Source of the DNA: Asaia sp003994335
Lineage (GTDB): Bacteria; Pseudomonadota; Alphaproteobacteria; Acetobacterales; Acetobacteraceae
Direction: 5' to 3'
Length of the DNA: 64,000 nucleotides
NCBI RefSeq assembly: GCF_037151175.1
Contig: NZ_JBBCOR010000011.1
Coordinates: 1 to 64,000 of the forward strand
Under the pieces are notes generated by a model that saw only the letters and a program-made list of their open reading frames with translations, did not search any database and was not told the origin of the DNA. The position numbers and the translations under genes are program-made. Within the stretch, counting starts at the first letter, position 1. Every line of letters starts with the position of its first letter. Shown here in pieces: positions 25,976-35,214 of this stretch.

Positions 25976-28900
25976 ATGACGCCGCTCCCCAGAGAGACGC
26001 ACGAAGCCGGTCGCCATGACCCGATCGTCGCCCCGTCAACCCGCCGCAAGCGATCCCTTGCCACGGGATTGATGAGTGCTACGGCCTGTATCGCCCTGTT
26101 GCATTTCGTCAGCGACGCACAGGCACAGACTGTATAAGCGCCTGAAACATCAACAATCCCCGCCAATGCAGCCAAGGCGCCTGCCCGCAGCAAGGTGAAG
26201 GTCCCTGCCCAGAGCCGCTCGATGCGCGCCAAGGCTGTTTCGGCTCCCGTTGCGGATGCTCCTGCAGCCTCGCGCCCGGAAACCATCATGGTGACGGGCT
26301 CGCTGTTCCGCGATCCGAACACGAGCAGCGCCTCGCCGATCACCCACATCACCATGAAGGACATGCAGCAGCGCGGCATCAAGACCGTGACCGATGCGCT
26401 GCAGCTTCTGTCCTCCAACGGTGCAGGCAATCTGACCAATGCCTGGTCGGCGGGCGGTGGCTTTGCCGCTGGTGCCTCGGCCCCGTCGCTCCGCGGTCTC
26501 AGCACGGATTCGACCCTGGTCCTCATGGATGGTCAGCGTCTGTCCTATTATCCGCTGGCCGATGACGGCGAGCGCAACTTCGTTGACACCAACTGGATGC
26601 CGCAATCGATTATGCAGGGCGTGGACGTGCTGCAGGATGGCGGATCGGCAACCTATGGTGCCGACGCCGTTGCTGGTGTGGTCAACATGATCACCCGCAA
26701 GGAAATCAAGGGTTTCGAAGGCAATGCCGAAGGTGGCCTGACGCAGCGCGGCGATGCCGGGCATCAGCGCCTGTACGCGACATGGGGTCATGGTGACCTG
26801 CATCGTGACGGCTACAACTTCTACATCAACTCGGAATATCAACAGGACGACCCGCTCTATTACCGTCAGCTCAATGCGCCATATAATAATGGTGACCTGA
26901 CAGGGATCGGTGGCAGCAACGGGAACGATAACATCGTCTCGGGTGGCGCGATCACCAATTTTGCGCCGTCGACCGTAGCGCTCGTGCGTCCGGTAACAGG
27001 AACCGGCACCAATACGGCGCCCTGGTCGCTTCTGAACCAGCAGGCGGGCTGCCGTGGCCTCGATGGTCTGGTCACAGGAACTGTTGGCGGAAGCACTGGC
27101 ATAAGCCAGGCCTGCTCGTGGAATACACAGAAATACGCCCAGGTCGCGCCTGATCTGCGTCGCGTCAGTGCCACGGCGCACTTCACGGCCAATGTCACCG
27201 AGCGTTCACAGCTGACAGCTATGTTCACCTGGTCCCAGGCGCGTTCCATCATCACCGGTACGCCCTACTCGACCTATGGCGGCACGTCCTACAGCCAGGC
27301 GAAGCTGGCGACGGCGCAGAATACCTATCTGCCCGTTTATCTGGCTGATGGCTCGCTGAACCCCAACAACCCTTATGCTGCATTGGGTGAGCAGGCTCAG
27401 GTCAATTATCGCTTTGGCGATCTGATCCCGACCACCATGGATACGAGCCAGAACTTCCGTGGTTCGGTGCGCTATAATGGCTGGCATCCGTCGCGCTGGG
27501 GTTCGGACTGGAATTACGACGTCAACTTCGTTGGCATGAACACGCTGCTGAACCAGACGATCACGGGCGTGCCGACCATCTCCGGCATCCAGAACGCAAT
27601 CACCAGCGGCAGCTACAATTTCGTCGATCCGTCGCAGAATTCGCAATCGGTGCTGAACTCCATCGCGCCGCGTAATGTCATCAATGCGCGCACACAGGAA
27701 TATTCAGGCGAAGCCACGCTCAGCAAGGGTCTGTTCCACCTGCCGGGTGGTATGGCCAAGCTCGCCATCGGCGGCAACATCCGTTACGAAGCCTTGAACG
27801 ATCCGAACGCCAACCCGCTCGATACGGCCAATCCGGCCAACCAGTACACCAGCTATATCAACCCGGTGAACGCTCAGGGCAGTCGTTGGGTCGAGTCAGG
27901 TTTTTTCCAGGCTGAGGCGCCGATCGTTAAAATGCTGAGCGCCGATGCCTCGGGCCGTTACGATCATTATTCAGAAGGCTTCAGCCATTTCTCGCCGAAA
28001 TTCGGTGTGCAGTTCAAGCCGACCGAAAAGCTGACCCTGCGTGGCACGTTCCAGAAGGGCTTCCGCGTTCCCAGCTTTGCTGAAACAGGCGGGTCGAATG
28101 TGGGCTACACCACCTACACGCCCAACAATGCCAATTTCATCAGCCAGCATCTGAACGCCAACGGTACGCCCAATAACTACGCCCAGAACTACTACATCGG
28201 TTCGAATACGGCTGGTAACCCGAACCTGCGCCCGGAAACCTCGACCAATTTCTCGGGTGGTCCGATCTTCCGCCCGACCCGTTGGCTGACCCTGATGGCG
28301 GATTATTACTATATCCGCAAAAACCACTATATTGCGCCCAACCCCGTTGGCACCACCAACGTGGCGAACGCCTATCTCGCAGGTGAAACCCTGCCGACGG
28401 GTGTGACGGTTACGCCGGATATTGCCGACCCGCAGAACCCCACCGGTCAGCTGCGCCCCGGCATCATCAATCTGGGCTATGTCAACACGAACAAGCTCGT
28501 GACTGACGGTTTTGACCTGTCCTTCGAAGCCAACACGCAGCTTCCCGGCGTGTTTCGTGAAGTCCATTGGTACAGCAAGGGTACGGCGACCTTCGTTCGT
28601 CGCATGAACCTGACCAATCCGGATGGCTCGGTCTATCGCTTTGCCGGAACGCTCGGGCCGTATGGTGCGGTTTCGGCCTCGGGAACGCCCCGTTGGCGCG
28701 CCAACTGGTCCAATACGCTGGCATGGCGCAAGCTGGCTGTGACGCCGACGGTTTACTACACCAGCGGCTATCGCACGACGGCTGAAGACCAGACCGGATC
28801 TGGCACGGCAGGGAATTGCGCGGATGCGCTCCAGTCGAGCAGCTTCGTTCCGCTGGGCCAGTGCAAGGTCAAGGGCTTCTGGGATGTCGACCTGACGGTG

Positions 28901-29071
28901 AACTACCAGTTCAATCGCCGTTGGAGCGCCTATGCCAACGTCTACAACCTGCTCGGCTTCAAATCGCCTTACGATTTCGGCACCTATGGCGGTTACCTGT
29001 ACAACTCTTCCTGGACCCAGAACGGTGTCGTTCTGCGCTCCTTCCAGTTCGGCGTGAAGGTCGTTCTCTGA
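25976..29071 (+). pseudogene. TonB-dependent receptor interrupted by an in-frame TAA after the signal peptide
   Basis: Reading from ATG 25976 gives a basic leader (TRRKRSL), a hydrophobic core (SATACIALLHFV) and a cleavage-type end (SDAQAQTV); codon 54 (26135-26137) is TAA. The same frame then runs uninterrupted for 978 codons: a Pro/Ala/Lys linker, a plug (PETIMVTGSLF, APSLRGLSTDSTLVLMDGQR) and a barrel ending in FQFGVKVVL. Homologous leaders commonly have Gln or Glu at such positions, one base from TAA. A start at GTG 26195 gives 958 aa without any export signal. So the receptor is either nonfunctional, read through, or the base is wrong. The barrel itself shows no decay. Confidence 0.85.
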
Positions 29072-29092
29072 TCTTTCCAAACGTCTGACAGG

Positions 29093-29129
29093 AAAAACCC
29101 TCCGGGCCTTGCGGTCCGGAGGGTTTTTT
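29093..29129 (+). terminator. Rho-independent terminator after the TonB receptor frame
   Basis: An 11-bp stem, AAACCCTCCGG with CCGGAGGGTTT, flanked by A and T runs, 22 bases after the stop. Its upkeep argues that the receptor gene was recently active. Confidence 0.95.
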
Positions 29130-29287
29130 ACGTTATGGGCCACTCTCAGGCTTTGAGCGCCTTCCAGACGGTCAGGATATGAGCCATGGGAAGCGTCCCA
29201 TGGTATGTGCTTTCGGACGGGCGCCTCGTGACGGCGACCAACCTCGGAAAGGTTTCCCCATGCCCGGCAAAGGGCGCGTTCGCCGGC

Positions 29288-30022
29288 TCAGTCCCTGTAG
29301 TCAGGCTGTTCGCGGTCCAGCTTGCGGCGCAGGGCTTTCCAGATCATCTGACCCTGATCAGGGTCGGACTCGAATTGCTTGCGTGCACGCAGTACCTCGG
29401 CCTCGCTCGGGCAGTGCAGCCTTGCGCCGGTCGATTGCGCGGCCAGTTGCACACGGCAGGCCTGTTCCAGATAATACATGCGATAGAAGGCCTGAGCCAC
29501 GGTGCTGCCAATGGTCAGCAGGCCGTGATTCTGCAGGATCAGCCCCATATGGTCGCCCAGATCGCGCACCAGACGCTCGCGCTCACTCAGATTGTCGTCT
29601 GCCGCAATGCCCTCATAGGGGTGAAACCCGATGCGCCCGTAGAACTCCATATTGATCTGGTTCAGGGGCAGGATGCCCTCTTCCTGCGCGGCAATGGCCA
29701 TGCCCGCCAGAGTATGGCTATGCATCACGCAGTCCGCCTCGGGATGGGCGCGATGTACGGCGGAATGAATCACGAAGCCAGCGGGATTGACCGGCCAGCT
29801 CGTCTCCTGCTGGGGGTGCCCTTCTGAATCTACCACCACGAGCGAGCTTGCCGTGATCTCCTCGAAAAGCAGACCATAAGGATTGACCAGAAAACGATGC
29901 CCCTCTCCGGGCAGACGCACGGAGAGATGGGTGTAGACCATGTCGGTCAGGCCGAACTGCGCGTAGAGCCGATAGGCGGCAGCCAGTTCCTCGCGCAGTT
30001 CCTTCTCGGTCCGCGTGGTCAT
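29288..30022 (-). CDS. Class II aldolase/adducin family protein
   Basis: 244 aa. The zinc-binding His pair is in MHSHTLAG (His101, His103) and the third ligand in QNHGLLTIG (His166), as in fuculose-phosphate aldolase relatives. The N-terminal FGLTDMVYTHLSVR is the family phosphate- and backbone-binding region, and NPYGLLFEEI follows. Members cleave sugar phosphates or act as decarboxylases/epimerases, so the reaction is open. Its ATG overlaps the TGA of the upstream oxygenase as ATGA, proving tight coupling. It is the last gene of the leftward run starting with the TonB receptor at 34276. Confidence 0.85.
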   Translation of the reverse strand: MTTRTEKELREELAAAYRLYAQFGLTDMVYTHLSVRLPGEGHRFLVNPYGLLFEEITASSLVVVDSEGHPQQETSWPVNPAGFVIHSAVHRAHPEADCVMHSHTLAGMAIAAQEEGILPLNQINMEFYGRIGFHPYEGIAADDNLSERERLVRDLGDHMGLILQNHGLLTIGSTVAQAFYRMYYLEQACRVQLAAQSTGARLHCPSEAEVLRARKQFESDPDQGQMIWKALRRKLDREQPDYRD

Positions 30023-31053
30023 GCGGTCACTCCCGTCTTGCTGAAATGCCCGAACGTGTTCGTGCGTCGCGTTCCCTCGGGCAAGCTGATTTCGCCGCGC
30101 TCGCGTTTGGCGATGAGATAGGAATAGGTCTGCATGGCCTGCGCCCACATGTGATCGCCGATCTTCACCGCCTCATAGGCCGTGTCGCCCTTCTCGAAAG
30201 CGGGGAGGGGGCGGATTTCGTGATGATAATCGCAGGCATAGAAAAGCGGGAAGGAATAGCGTTCCTCCTTCACGCTCCGGACCCTATGGGCGGTGGCGAC
30301 AAAGGCGCCCGCCGTCATCATTTCGAGCATATCGCCGATATTGACCACGAAACTCCCCGGAATGGGCGGCGCGTCGATCCACTCACCCTTGCCATTCAGC
30401 ACCTCCAGACCCGGCTGGTCGGCCAGCAGAATGGTAAAGCACTCATAATCCGTATGCGCACCAATGCCCGGAGCGTCATGGGCCTCGCCATCGAAGGGAT
30501 AATGGATCATGCGCAGTTTTGAGGGAGGGAACTGCGCCACATCGTCGAAACTATGTTCATCAAGCCCCAGCGCGAGGGCGAAACCACGAAACAACACACG
30601 CCCCAGCTCGAAAACGGCCTTGTAATAGGCGCTTGCCCGTTCGCGGAACAGCGGGATTTCGGGCCAGTCATTCGGACCGAGAAGCGGCGTTCCGGACTGG
30701 ACCAGAGGGTGATCGGCAGGAACCTCGAAGCCGATATCGAAGGCTTCCTTATGGTCGGGTCGGGATTTGTTGTAGATTTCCTCCCCTTCCGGAACGAAGC
30801 CCTTATGAGAGGCGGAACTCCCGATATAGCGCTTCATTTTCTCCTCCAGAGGCTGGGAGAAGAAATCCTTCGCGGCCTGGCGCAGATCGGCGATCAGTTC
30901 GGGTGCAACGCGATGACCGGCAATATAGAAGAACCCGATCTTGCTGGCCGCTTCGTGCAGCGCCGCCGCCACTTTCTGACGATCGGTCTTGTCTGCCGAA
31001 TACAGCCCGGCAATATCGATCACCGGAATGGACGTGAACGTCTCTTCTGTCAT
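30019..31053 (-). CDS. 2-oxoglutarate/Fe(II) oxygenase, isopenicillin-N-synthase-like
   Basis: 344 aa. The DIOX_N segment (SIPVIDIAGL) and the C-terminal jelly-roll carry the iron triad H200-x-D202 (AHTDYE) and His256 (TAHRVRS), with the R265-x-S267 pair (RYSFPLF) that binds 2-oxoglutarate. Enzymes of this family hydroxylate, desaturate or ring-close small molecules, including nucleobases, amino acids and plant compounds. ATG 31053 is one base after the isomerase stop and the stop overlaps the aldolase start, so this is an obligate operon partner. An oxidative first step on an imported compound, followed by an aldol cleavage, is the simplest reading, but it is inference. Confidence 0.88.
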   Translation of the reverse strand: MTEETFTSIPVIDIAGLYSADKTDRQKVAAALHEAASKIGFFYIAGHRVAPELIADLRQAAKDFFSQPLEEKMKRYIGSSASHKGFVPEGEEIYNKSRPDHKEAFDIGFEVPADHPLVQSGTPLLGPNDWPEIPLFRERASAYYKAVFELGRVLFRGFALALGLDEHSFDDVAQFPPSKLRMIHYPFDGEAHDAPGIGAHTDYECFTILLADQPGLEVLNGKGEWIDAPPIPGSFVVNIGDMLEMMTAGAFVATAHRVRSVKEERYSFPLFYACDYHHEIRPLPAFEKGDTAYEAVKIGDHMWAQAMQTYSYLIAKRERGEISLPEGTRRTNTFGHFSKTGVTA

Positions 31054-31054
31054 G

Positions 31055-31930
31055 TCAGGACTCTCCTGCTGAAGCGGGGAAGCACCCCGCGAAGGATCTG
31101 ACCTGATCCTGCCTGAGCCAGTCATTCATGGCGTGGCGGTCGGCAAGGGGCAGATCGGTGAAGGGCAAGGTATGGGTGTAGCCATCGGGGCCACATTCCG
31201 GTGTCAGCGTCGTTACAGCGTAGCCGCGAGCGCGCTGTGACACCCAGATCCGGCGCCAGAAATCGCGGTGAAAATCGAGTGCGGCGCGATTTTCAGGTGC
31301 CGCGGGATGCGAAACCTGCGGTCCCTGATCATAGCCCACGCGCGCCTGAACGTGATGCACGCGCGTGATGAAAGCGCTGAAATCATCGCAGGGGTCATCG
31401 AGCAGTCTTTCGCAGCCCACCACCCAATGGCTGATATCGGCGGTAAACAGCGCCTCGGGTATCTGCGCGAGAACATCGAGCGTCATCCAGGGCGTGGCGC
31501 AGAGCCGGGCACGATGGGTCTCGAAGCTGAGCGTCAGCCCGTGCTTTTGCCCCAGGTGCAAGGCACGACCGATGAATTCGGCCTGAAGCGCAGCATTCCA
31601 GCGATCATTGCCGCCCAGCACGTTCACGAAGCGGGGGGAGAGGAGCGCGGCGCGCCCAAGAGCCTCATCCAGATCGGCCAGATGGTCGTCCAGCGTCGCG
31701 CTCTGGCGGGGGATGACCCCGCCGCCGGTCAGGGCAATGGCGATATAGGGGCATTCTGCGTCGCGCAGTGCCATGCGACGGGCTGAGAGGTTTTCCGGTT
31801 CCGGGATACGCGCCTCGATACCGTCATAGCCTCGACGATGGGCGTCGGCGATGACGGTATCCCAGGGGCGGAGATCGCCCCAGAGTGTCAGGAAGCTGTC
31901 GAGGCGCATCGGCGTGTCGTCTCCCGTCAT
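31055..31930 (-). CDS. Sugar phosphate isomerase/epimerase-like TIM-barrel protein
   Basis: 291 aa of the xylose-isomerase-like TIM-barrel (AP endonuclease 2) superfamily. Strand ends typical of metal-ligand positions are visible: GYDGIEARIPEP (Glu), LTLSFETHRARLC (Glu), LFTADISHWV (Asp/His) and VHHVQARV (His). Such proteins isomerise or epimerise sugars or act as dehydratases. ATG 31930 is used; ATG 31909 has a weaker case. It sits 12 bp after the TonB receptor stop and one base before the oxygenase, in the same operon. Confidence 0.8.
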   Translation of the reverse strand: MTGDDTPMRLDSFLTLWGDLRPWDTVIADAHRRGYDGIEARIPEPENLSARRMALRDAECPYIAIALTGGGVIPRQSATLDDHLADLDEALGRAALLSPRFVNVLGGNDRWNAALQAEFIGRALHLGQKHGLTLSFETHRARLCATPWMTLDVLAQIPEALFTADISHWVVGCERLLDDPCDDFSAFITRVHHVQARVGYDQGPQVSHPAAPENRAALDFHRDFWRRIWVSQRARGYAVTTLTPECGPDGYTHTLPFTDLPLADRHAMNDWLRQDQVRSFAGCFPASAGES

Positions 31931-31942
31931 GCTCGTGTCGGA

Positions 31943-34276
31943 TCAGAAATTATAGCGCAGATCGCAGCCGATCCAGCGCGGCGTCTGAAGGAACTGCACG
32001 CGTGAATTATCCGACCCGGTGAAGGAATAGGTGTTGCCGTGGTTGTTGAGCATGTTGTCGACATAGACGGCAGCCGTCCATTTGCCGGTTTTCGGCCCCA
32101 CTTCCATCCGCATCCCGAAAGAGCTGATCTTGTCGGTCACGCCATTGGGGTCGCCCAGAGCCACAAGCATATTGTCCTTCCAGGTATAGCTGGTCTGGAG
32201 CGTCATACGATAGGCGCGGGGCAGGTCGATGCCATAACGTGCCACGGCATTCCAGGAGAAGCGCGGGGCAAAAGGCAGCACCGAATGAGCGGTAACGGAG
32301 GAGAGCAGCGGCAGACCGCCAATATCATTCACCGCATTGGTCGCCTGCGCATCGAGATAGGCAAAGGAGCCGCGCAGATCGAGATTGGGGATCAGATCAT
32401 GCAGCGTGCTCGACAATTCACCGCCACGGGTACGGGCTCGGGGGATGGGCCCGAGGCTGAGCGAGGTGATGTTCATGGGCATTTCGGCCACGAACAGCGT
32501 CTGACGGTTGTGATATTCGTAGTCGAACAGCGCGCCTTCGATCTGCACATGGTTGTGCAGCAGGCTTGTCTTGGCGCCGACTTCGTAAGCGATCATGTTT
32601 TCAGGACGCACATAATCAAGCGCCTGAGGGGCAGAGACAGGGGCCGCAAAATAGGCGCCCGCCTTGTAGCCGTTTGAAATGGTGGCATAGACCTGTGTGC
32701 CGGGCATGATGGTGTAGCGCAGCCCCACGCGCCCTGTCAGACGGGCATAGGAATGGGTGGTGTCGAGGCGTGAGAGATAGGCACCCTTGCTCGTCAGCGC
32801 GCCAGCATCGTCGATCGTGCCGCCATTGAAGCCACGATCATCCCAGGAGAAACGGCCCGAGGCGATGAAATCGAGGTTCCGCAGCACATTGGTGACCGTG
32901 TTGATATAGAGCCCGGTCGAGACATTCTGCTGCACGAAGCGATCCGTCAGATTGCCGTTGGGCACGCCGAGCAGAAAGGAGCGGTAACTCGTATAGGCCC
33001 CGTTGATCTTGTCCCAGGATTCGTAGACGCCCACCGTCAGGTGGAAGCGCTTTGCCAGATCCATCCTGAGATGCATGTCATGGGACTGGGCGAGGGACGT
33101 GTCGTTCCAGTGATAATCACCGACATTGATTGATTCACCATCGTAATTATCATAATCGCTGCGACGGAAGGCGTCGAACGCAGTGGTCGAGACGAACTGC
33201 CCCCAGTTGAAATCATGCGTGTAATTGATCGAGACACCGCCGCCATTCTCGTTGCGGCCCACACGGTTCGTGCCCACATTGACCGCGTTATAGGCGGCGT
33301 TCGGCCCCACACCCACCGTTCCGGTCGGAAAGCCGTTGACCGCATCGCCATCCGTATCCTGCGGCGACATCGAAATACCCTTGTCGCGCGTGTAGTGGAT
33401 ATTCAGCAGCAGGCTGGAACGGTCATCGATCAGAAAGCGCGTGAGATTGCGCAAGCCCAGCTGATCCTGCGAGCCATAGCGCTTGTTCGTGTGGATATCG
33501 CGCTGCCAGCCATCGCCATTGATATAGGAAAAGGCGGTGCGGTTCTGGATACGGTCGGTAATCGGCACATTGATCGCTGCGCTCGCCGTGTTGGTACCAT
33601 AGCTGCTATAGCCCCAATCCACATAGCCGCCGAATTTGCCATCAGGCTTGACCGTCTCGACCGCAATGTTCCCACCTGTTGAACTGCGCCCGTAATCGAA
33701 TCCCTGCGGCCCCTTCTCGACGGCGACGGACTGGGTGTCGAACATTTGCCCCGTATAGAACACGGGATAGGGGGCAAAGACGCCGTCCTGATAGATGCCG
33801 ATACCGCCCATGTTATTGCCGGTATAATCGTCGAGCCCGATCCCGCGGATCGAGAAGACAGGCGTGCTGCCCGAAGTGGCATTCACGCCGGTAAGGCCCG
33901 GCGTATAGGCCGCAATATCCTTGGGGCTGGTGATGTGCAGTTCCTGCAACTCGCGGCCACTCAGCACATTGACCGTCGCAGCCGTGGTCAGGAAGCGCTG
34001 CGCCCGCGAGCCCGTGACCTGAATGGCCTCCGGGTCGGAGTGAGGCGCAGCCCGGTGCCGGGGACGGGCGCCGCGCTGCGGCGCATGAGCGGCTCGGGAC
34101 GATGCAGCGCGGTGAGCGGCATTGTTCTGCGTCGTGACACTTGGCGTGGTGGCCGCATGGGCCACACCGCCCATACAGGGCGCGTTCAACCCCGAGCCAA
34201 CCAGTACGATTCCGGCGGAGAGCGAAAGCGCCGTGCTGGTCAGGCGGCGAAATCCTTTGGGCAGGCGCGTCATCAT
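31943..34276 (-). CDS. TonB-dependent receptor of the orphan catabolic cluster
   Basis: 777 aa. Signal region LSLSAGIVLVGSGLNAPC then AHAATT, a low-complexity His/Arg/Ala linker, a TonB box-like EAIQVTGSRA, the plug (NVLSGRELQEL, FSIRGIGLDDY, IYQDGVFAP) and a barrel ending in IGCDLRYNF with the terminal Phe. The plug type (SIRGIG, VYxxPVFYTGQ) resembles receptors of sphingomonad style used for complex organic ligands. ATG 34276 follows GGGAG by eight bases; the earlier ATG 34309 has no SD. It is the outer-membrane gate for whatever the downstream isomerase-oxygenase-aldolase set degrades. Confidence 0.88.
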   Translation of the reverse strand: MMTRLPKGFRRLTSTALSLSAGIVLVGSGLNAPCMGGVAHAATTPSVTTQNNAAHRAASSRAAHAPQRGARPRHRAAPHSDPEAIQVTGSRAQRFLTTAATVNVLSGRELQELHITSPKDIAAYTPGLTGVNATSGSTPVFSIRGIGLDDYTGNNMGGIGIYQDGVFAPYPVFYTGQMFDTQSVAVEKGPQGFDYGRSSTGGNIAVETVKPDGKFGGYVDWGYSSYGTNTASAAINVPITDRIQNRTAFSYINGDGWQRDIHTNKRYGSQDQLGLRNLTRFLIDDRSSLLLNIHYTRDKGISMSPQDTDGDAVNGFPTGTVGVGPNAAYNAVNVGTNRVGRNENGGGVSINYTHDFNWGQFVSTTAFDAFRRSDYDNYDGESINVGDYHWNDTSLAQSHDMHLRMDLAKRFHLTVGVYESWDKINGAYTSYRSFLLGVPNGNLTDRFVQQNVSTGLYINTVTNVLRNLDFIASGRFSWDDRGFNGGTIDDAGALTSKGAYLSRLDTTHSYARLTGRVGLRYTIMPGTQVYATISNGYKAGAYFAAPVSAPQALDYVRPENMIAYEVGAKTSLLHNHVQIEGALFDYEYHNRQTLFVAEMPMNITSLSLGPIPRARTRGGELSSTLHDLIPNLDLRGSFAYLDAQATNAVNDIGGLPLLSSVTAHSVLPFAPRFSWNAVARYGIDLPRAYRMTLQTSYTWKDNMLVALGDPNGVTDKISSFGMRMEVGPKTGKWTAAVYVDNMLNNHGNTYSFTGSDNSRVQFLQTPRWIGCDLRYNF

Positions 34277-34402
34277 GAAAAGGACTCCCGTCAGTGGCTT
34301 CCCTGTCATTGAAGAGGCGAAACGACATCATGGTCGATTGAAAAAAACCAAACCTCACTTTGTCATATCGTTACCCTTTCGGCTGAGTATTTGTAATTTG
34401 AC

Positions 34403-34436
34403 GCAAGGCACGCCCCCGGCCTGCAAGGCACGCCCC
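34403..34436. repeat. Tandem 14-bp direct repeats before the TonB receptor
   Basis: GCAAGGCACGCCCC occurs at 34403-34416 and again at 34423-34436, a 20-bp period, in the 176-bp gap between the ABC ATPase stop and the TonB receptor start. The second copy also forms a small GGCAC/GTGCC hairpin. The place and spacing suit a dimeric regulator. Confidence 0.6.
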
Positions 34437-34452
34437 GTGCCTCTCGTCCCGC

Positions 34453-35214
34453 TCAGCTGTGATGGATCATCTGGTCCAGAAACTGGCGCGCACGCGCGCT
34501 CTGCGGCGCGGTAAAGAATTCCTCGGGGGGTGAGGCTTCGAGCACGACGCCCTTGTCCATAAAGACGACGCGATCAGCGATGTGACGGGCAAAGCCCATT
34601 TCATGGGTGACACAGATGGTGGTGATCCGGCGCTCGGCCAGACTGTCGATGATCCCGATCACGCCCTTGATGGCCTCAGGATCCAGAGCAGCGGTGGGCT
34701 CGTCGAAGAGGATGATATCGGGGGCCATGCACAAGGCGCGCGCAATCGCGACGCGCTGCTGCTGTCCGCCTGAAAGCTGGATCGGGTATTTATCGGCCTG
34801 TTCACCGATACCGACCTGATCCAGATAGGCACGCGCGAGGCTTTCGGTCGCATCGCGATGGGCCTTGCGCACCAGACGCGGGGCCAGAATGCAGTTTTCC
34901 AGCACGGTCAGATGCGGGAACAGATTGTAGTTCTGGAACACCATGCCCACCGCCCCGCGCAGCAAAGGCAGGCTGGTCTTGTCGTCAATCACCTCGCCAT
35001 CGATCATCAGCACACCGCTATCATGCGGCTCAATCCGGTTGAGCGTGCGGATGAAGGTCGATTTTCCCGAGCCCGAAGGGCCGAGCACGACGATCTTCTC
35101 CCCATGGGCAATATCGAGGCTGATTCGGTCCAGAGCCAGAAACTCGCCGTAGAATTTGCTGAGCTTGCGCAGGCTGAGCGCGCATTCCGGATCGGGGGGC
35201 AGATTATGCAGCAT
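34453..35214 (-). CDS. Amino-acid-type ABC transporter ATP-binding protein
   Basis: 253 aa, GlnQ/HisP family size. Walker A GPSGSGKST (45-53), Q-loop Gln94 (VFQNYNLFPHLTV), signature LSGGQQQ (147-153), Walker B IILFDEP (167-173) and the H-loop His in VTHEMGF are complete, with FMDKGVV typical of polar amino acid importers. It powers the fused binding/permease protein encoded just upstream, whose 3' end it overlaps by 11 bp. The substrate should be a polar amino acid or related small molecule. Confidence 0.93.
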   Translation of the reverse strand: MLHNLPPDPECALSLRKLSKFYGEFLALDRISLDIAHGEKIVVLGPSGSGKSTFIRTLNRIEPHDSGVLMIDGEVIDDKTSLPLLRGAVGMVFQNYNLFPHLTVLENCILAPRLVRKAHRDATESLARAYLDQVGIGEQADKYPIQLSGGQQQRVAIARALCMAPDIILFDEPTAALDPEAIKGVIGIIDSLAERRITTICVTHEMGFARHIADRVVFMDKGVVLEASPPEEFFTAPQSARARQFLDQMIHHS

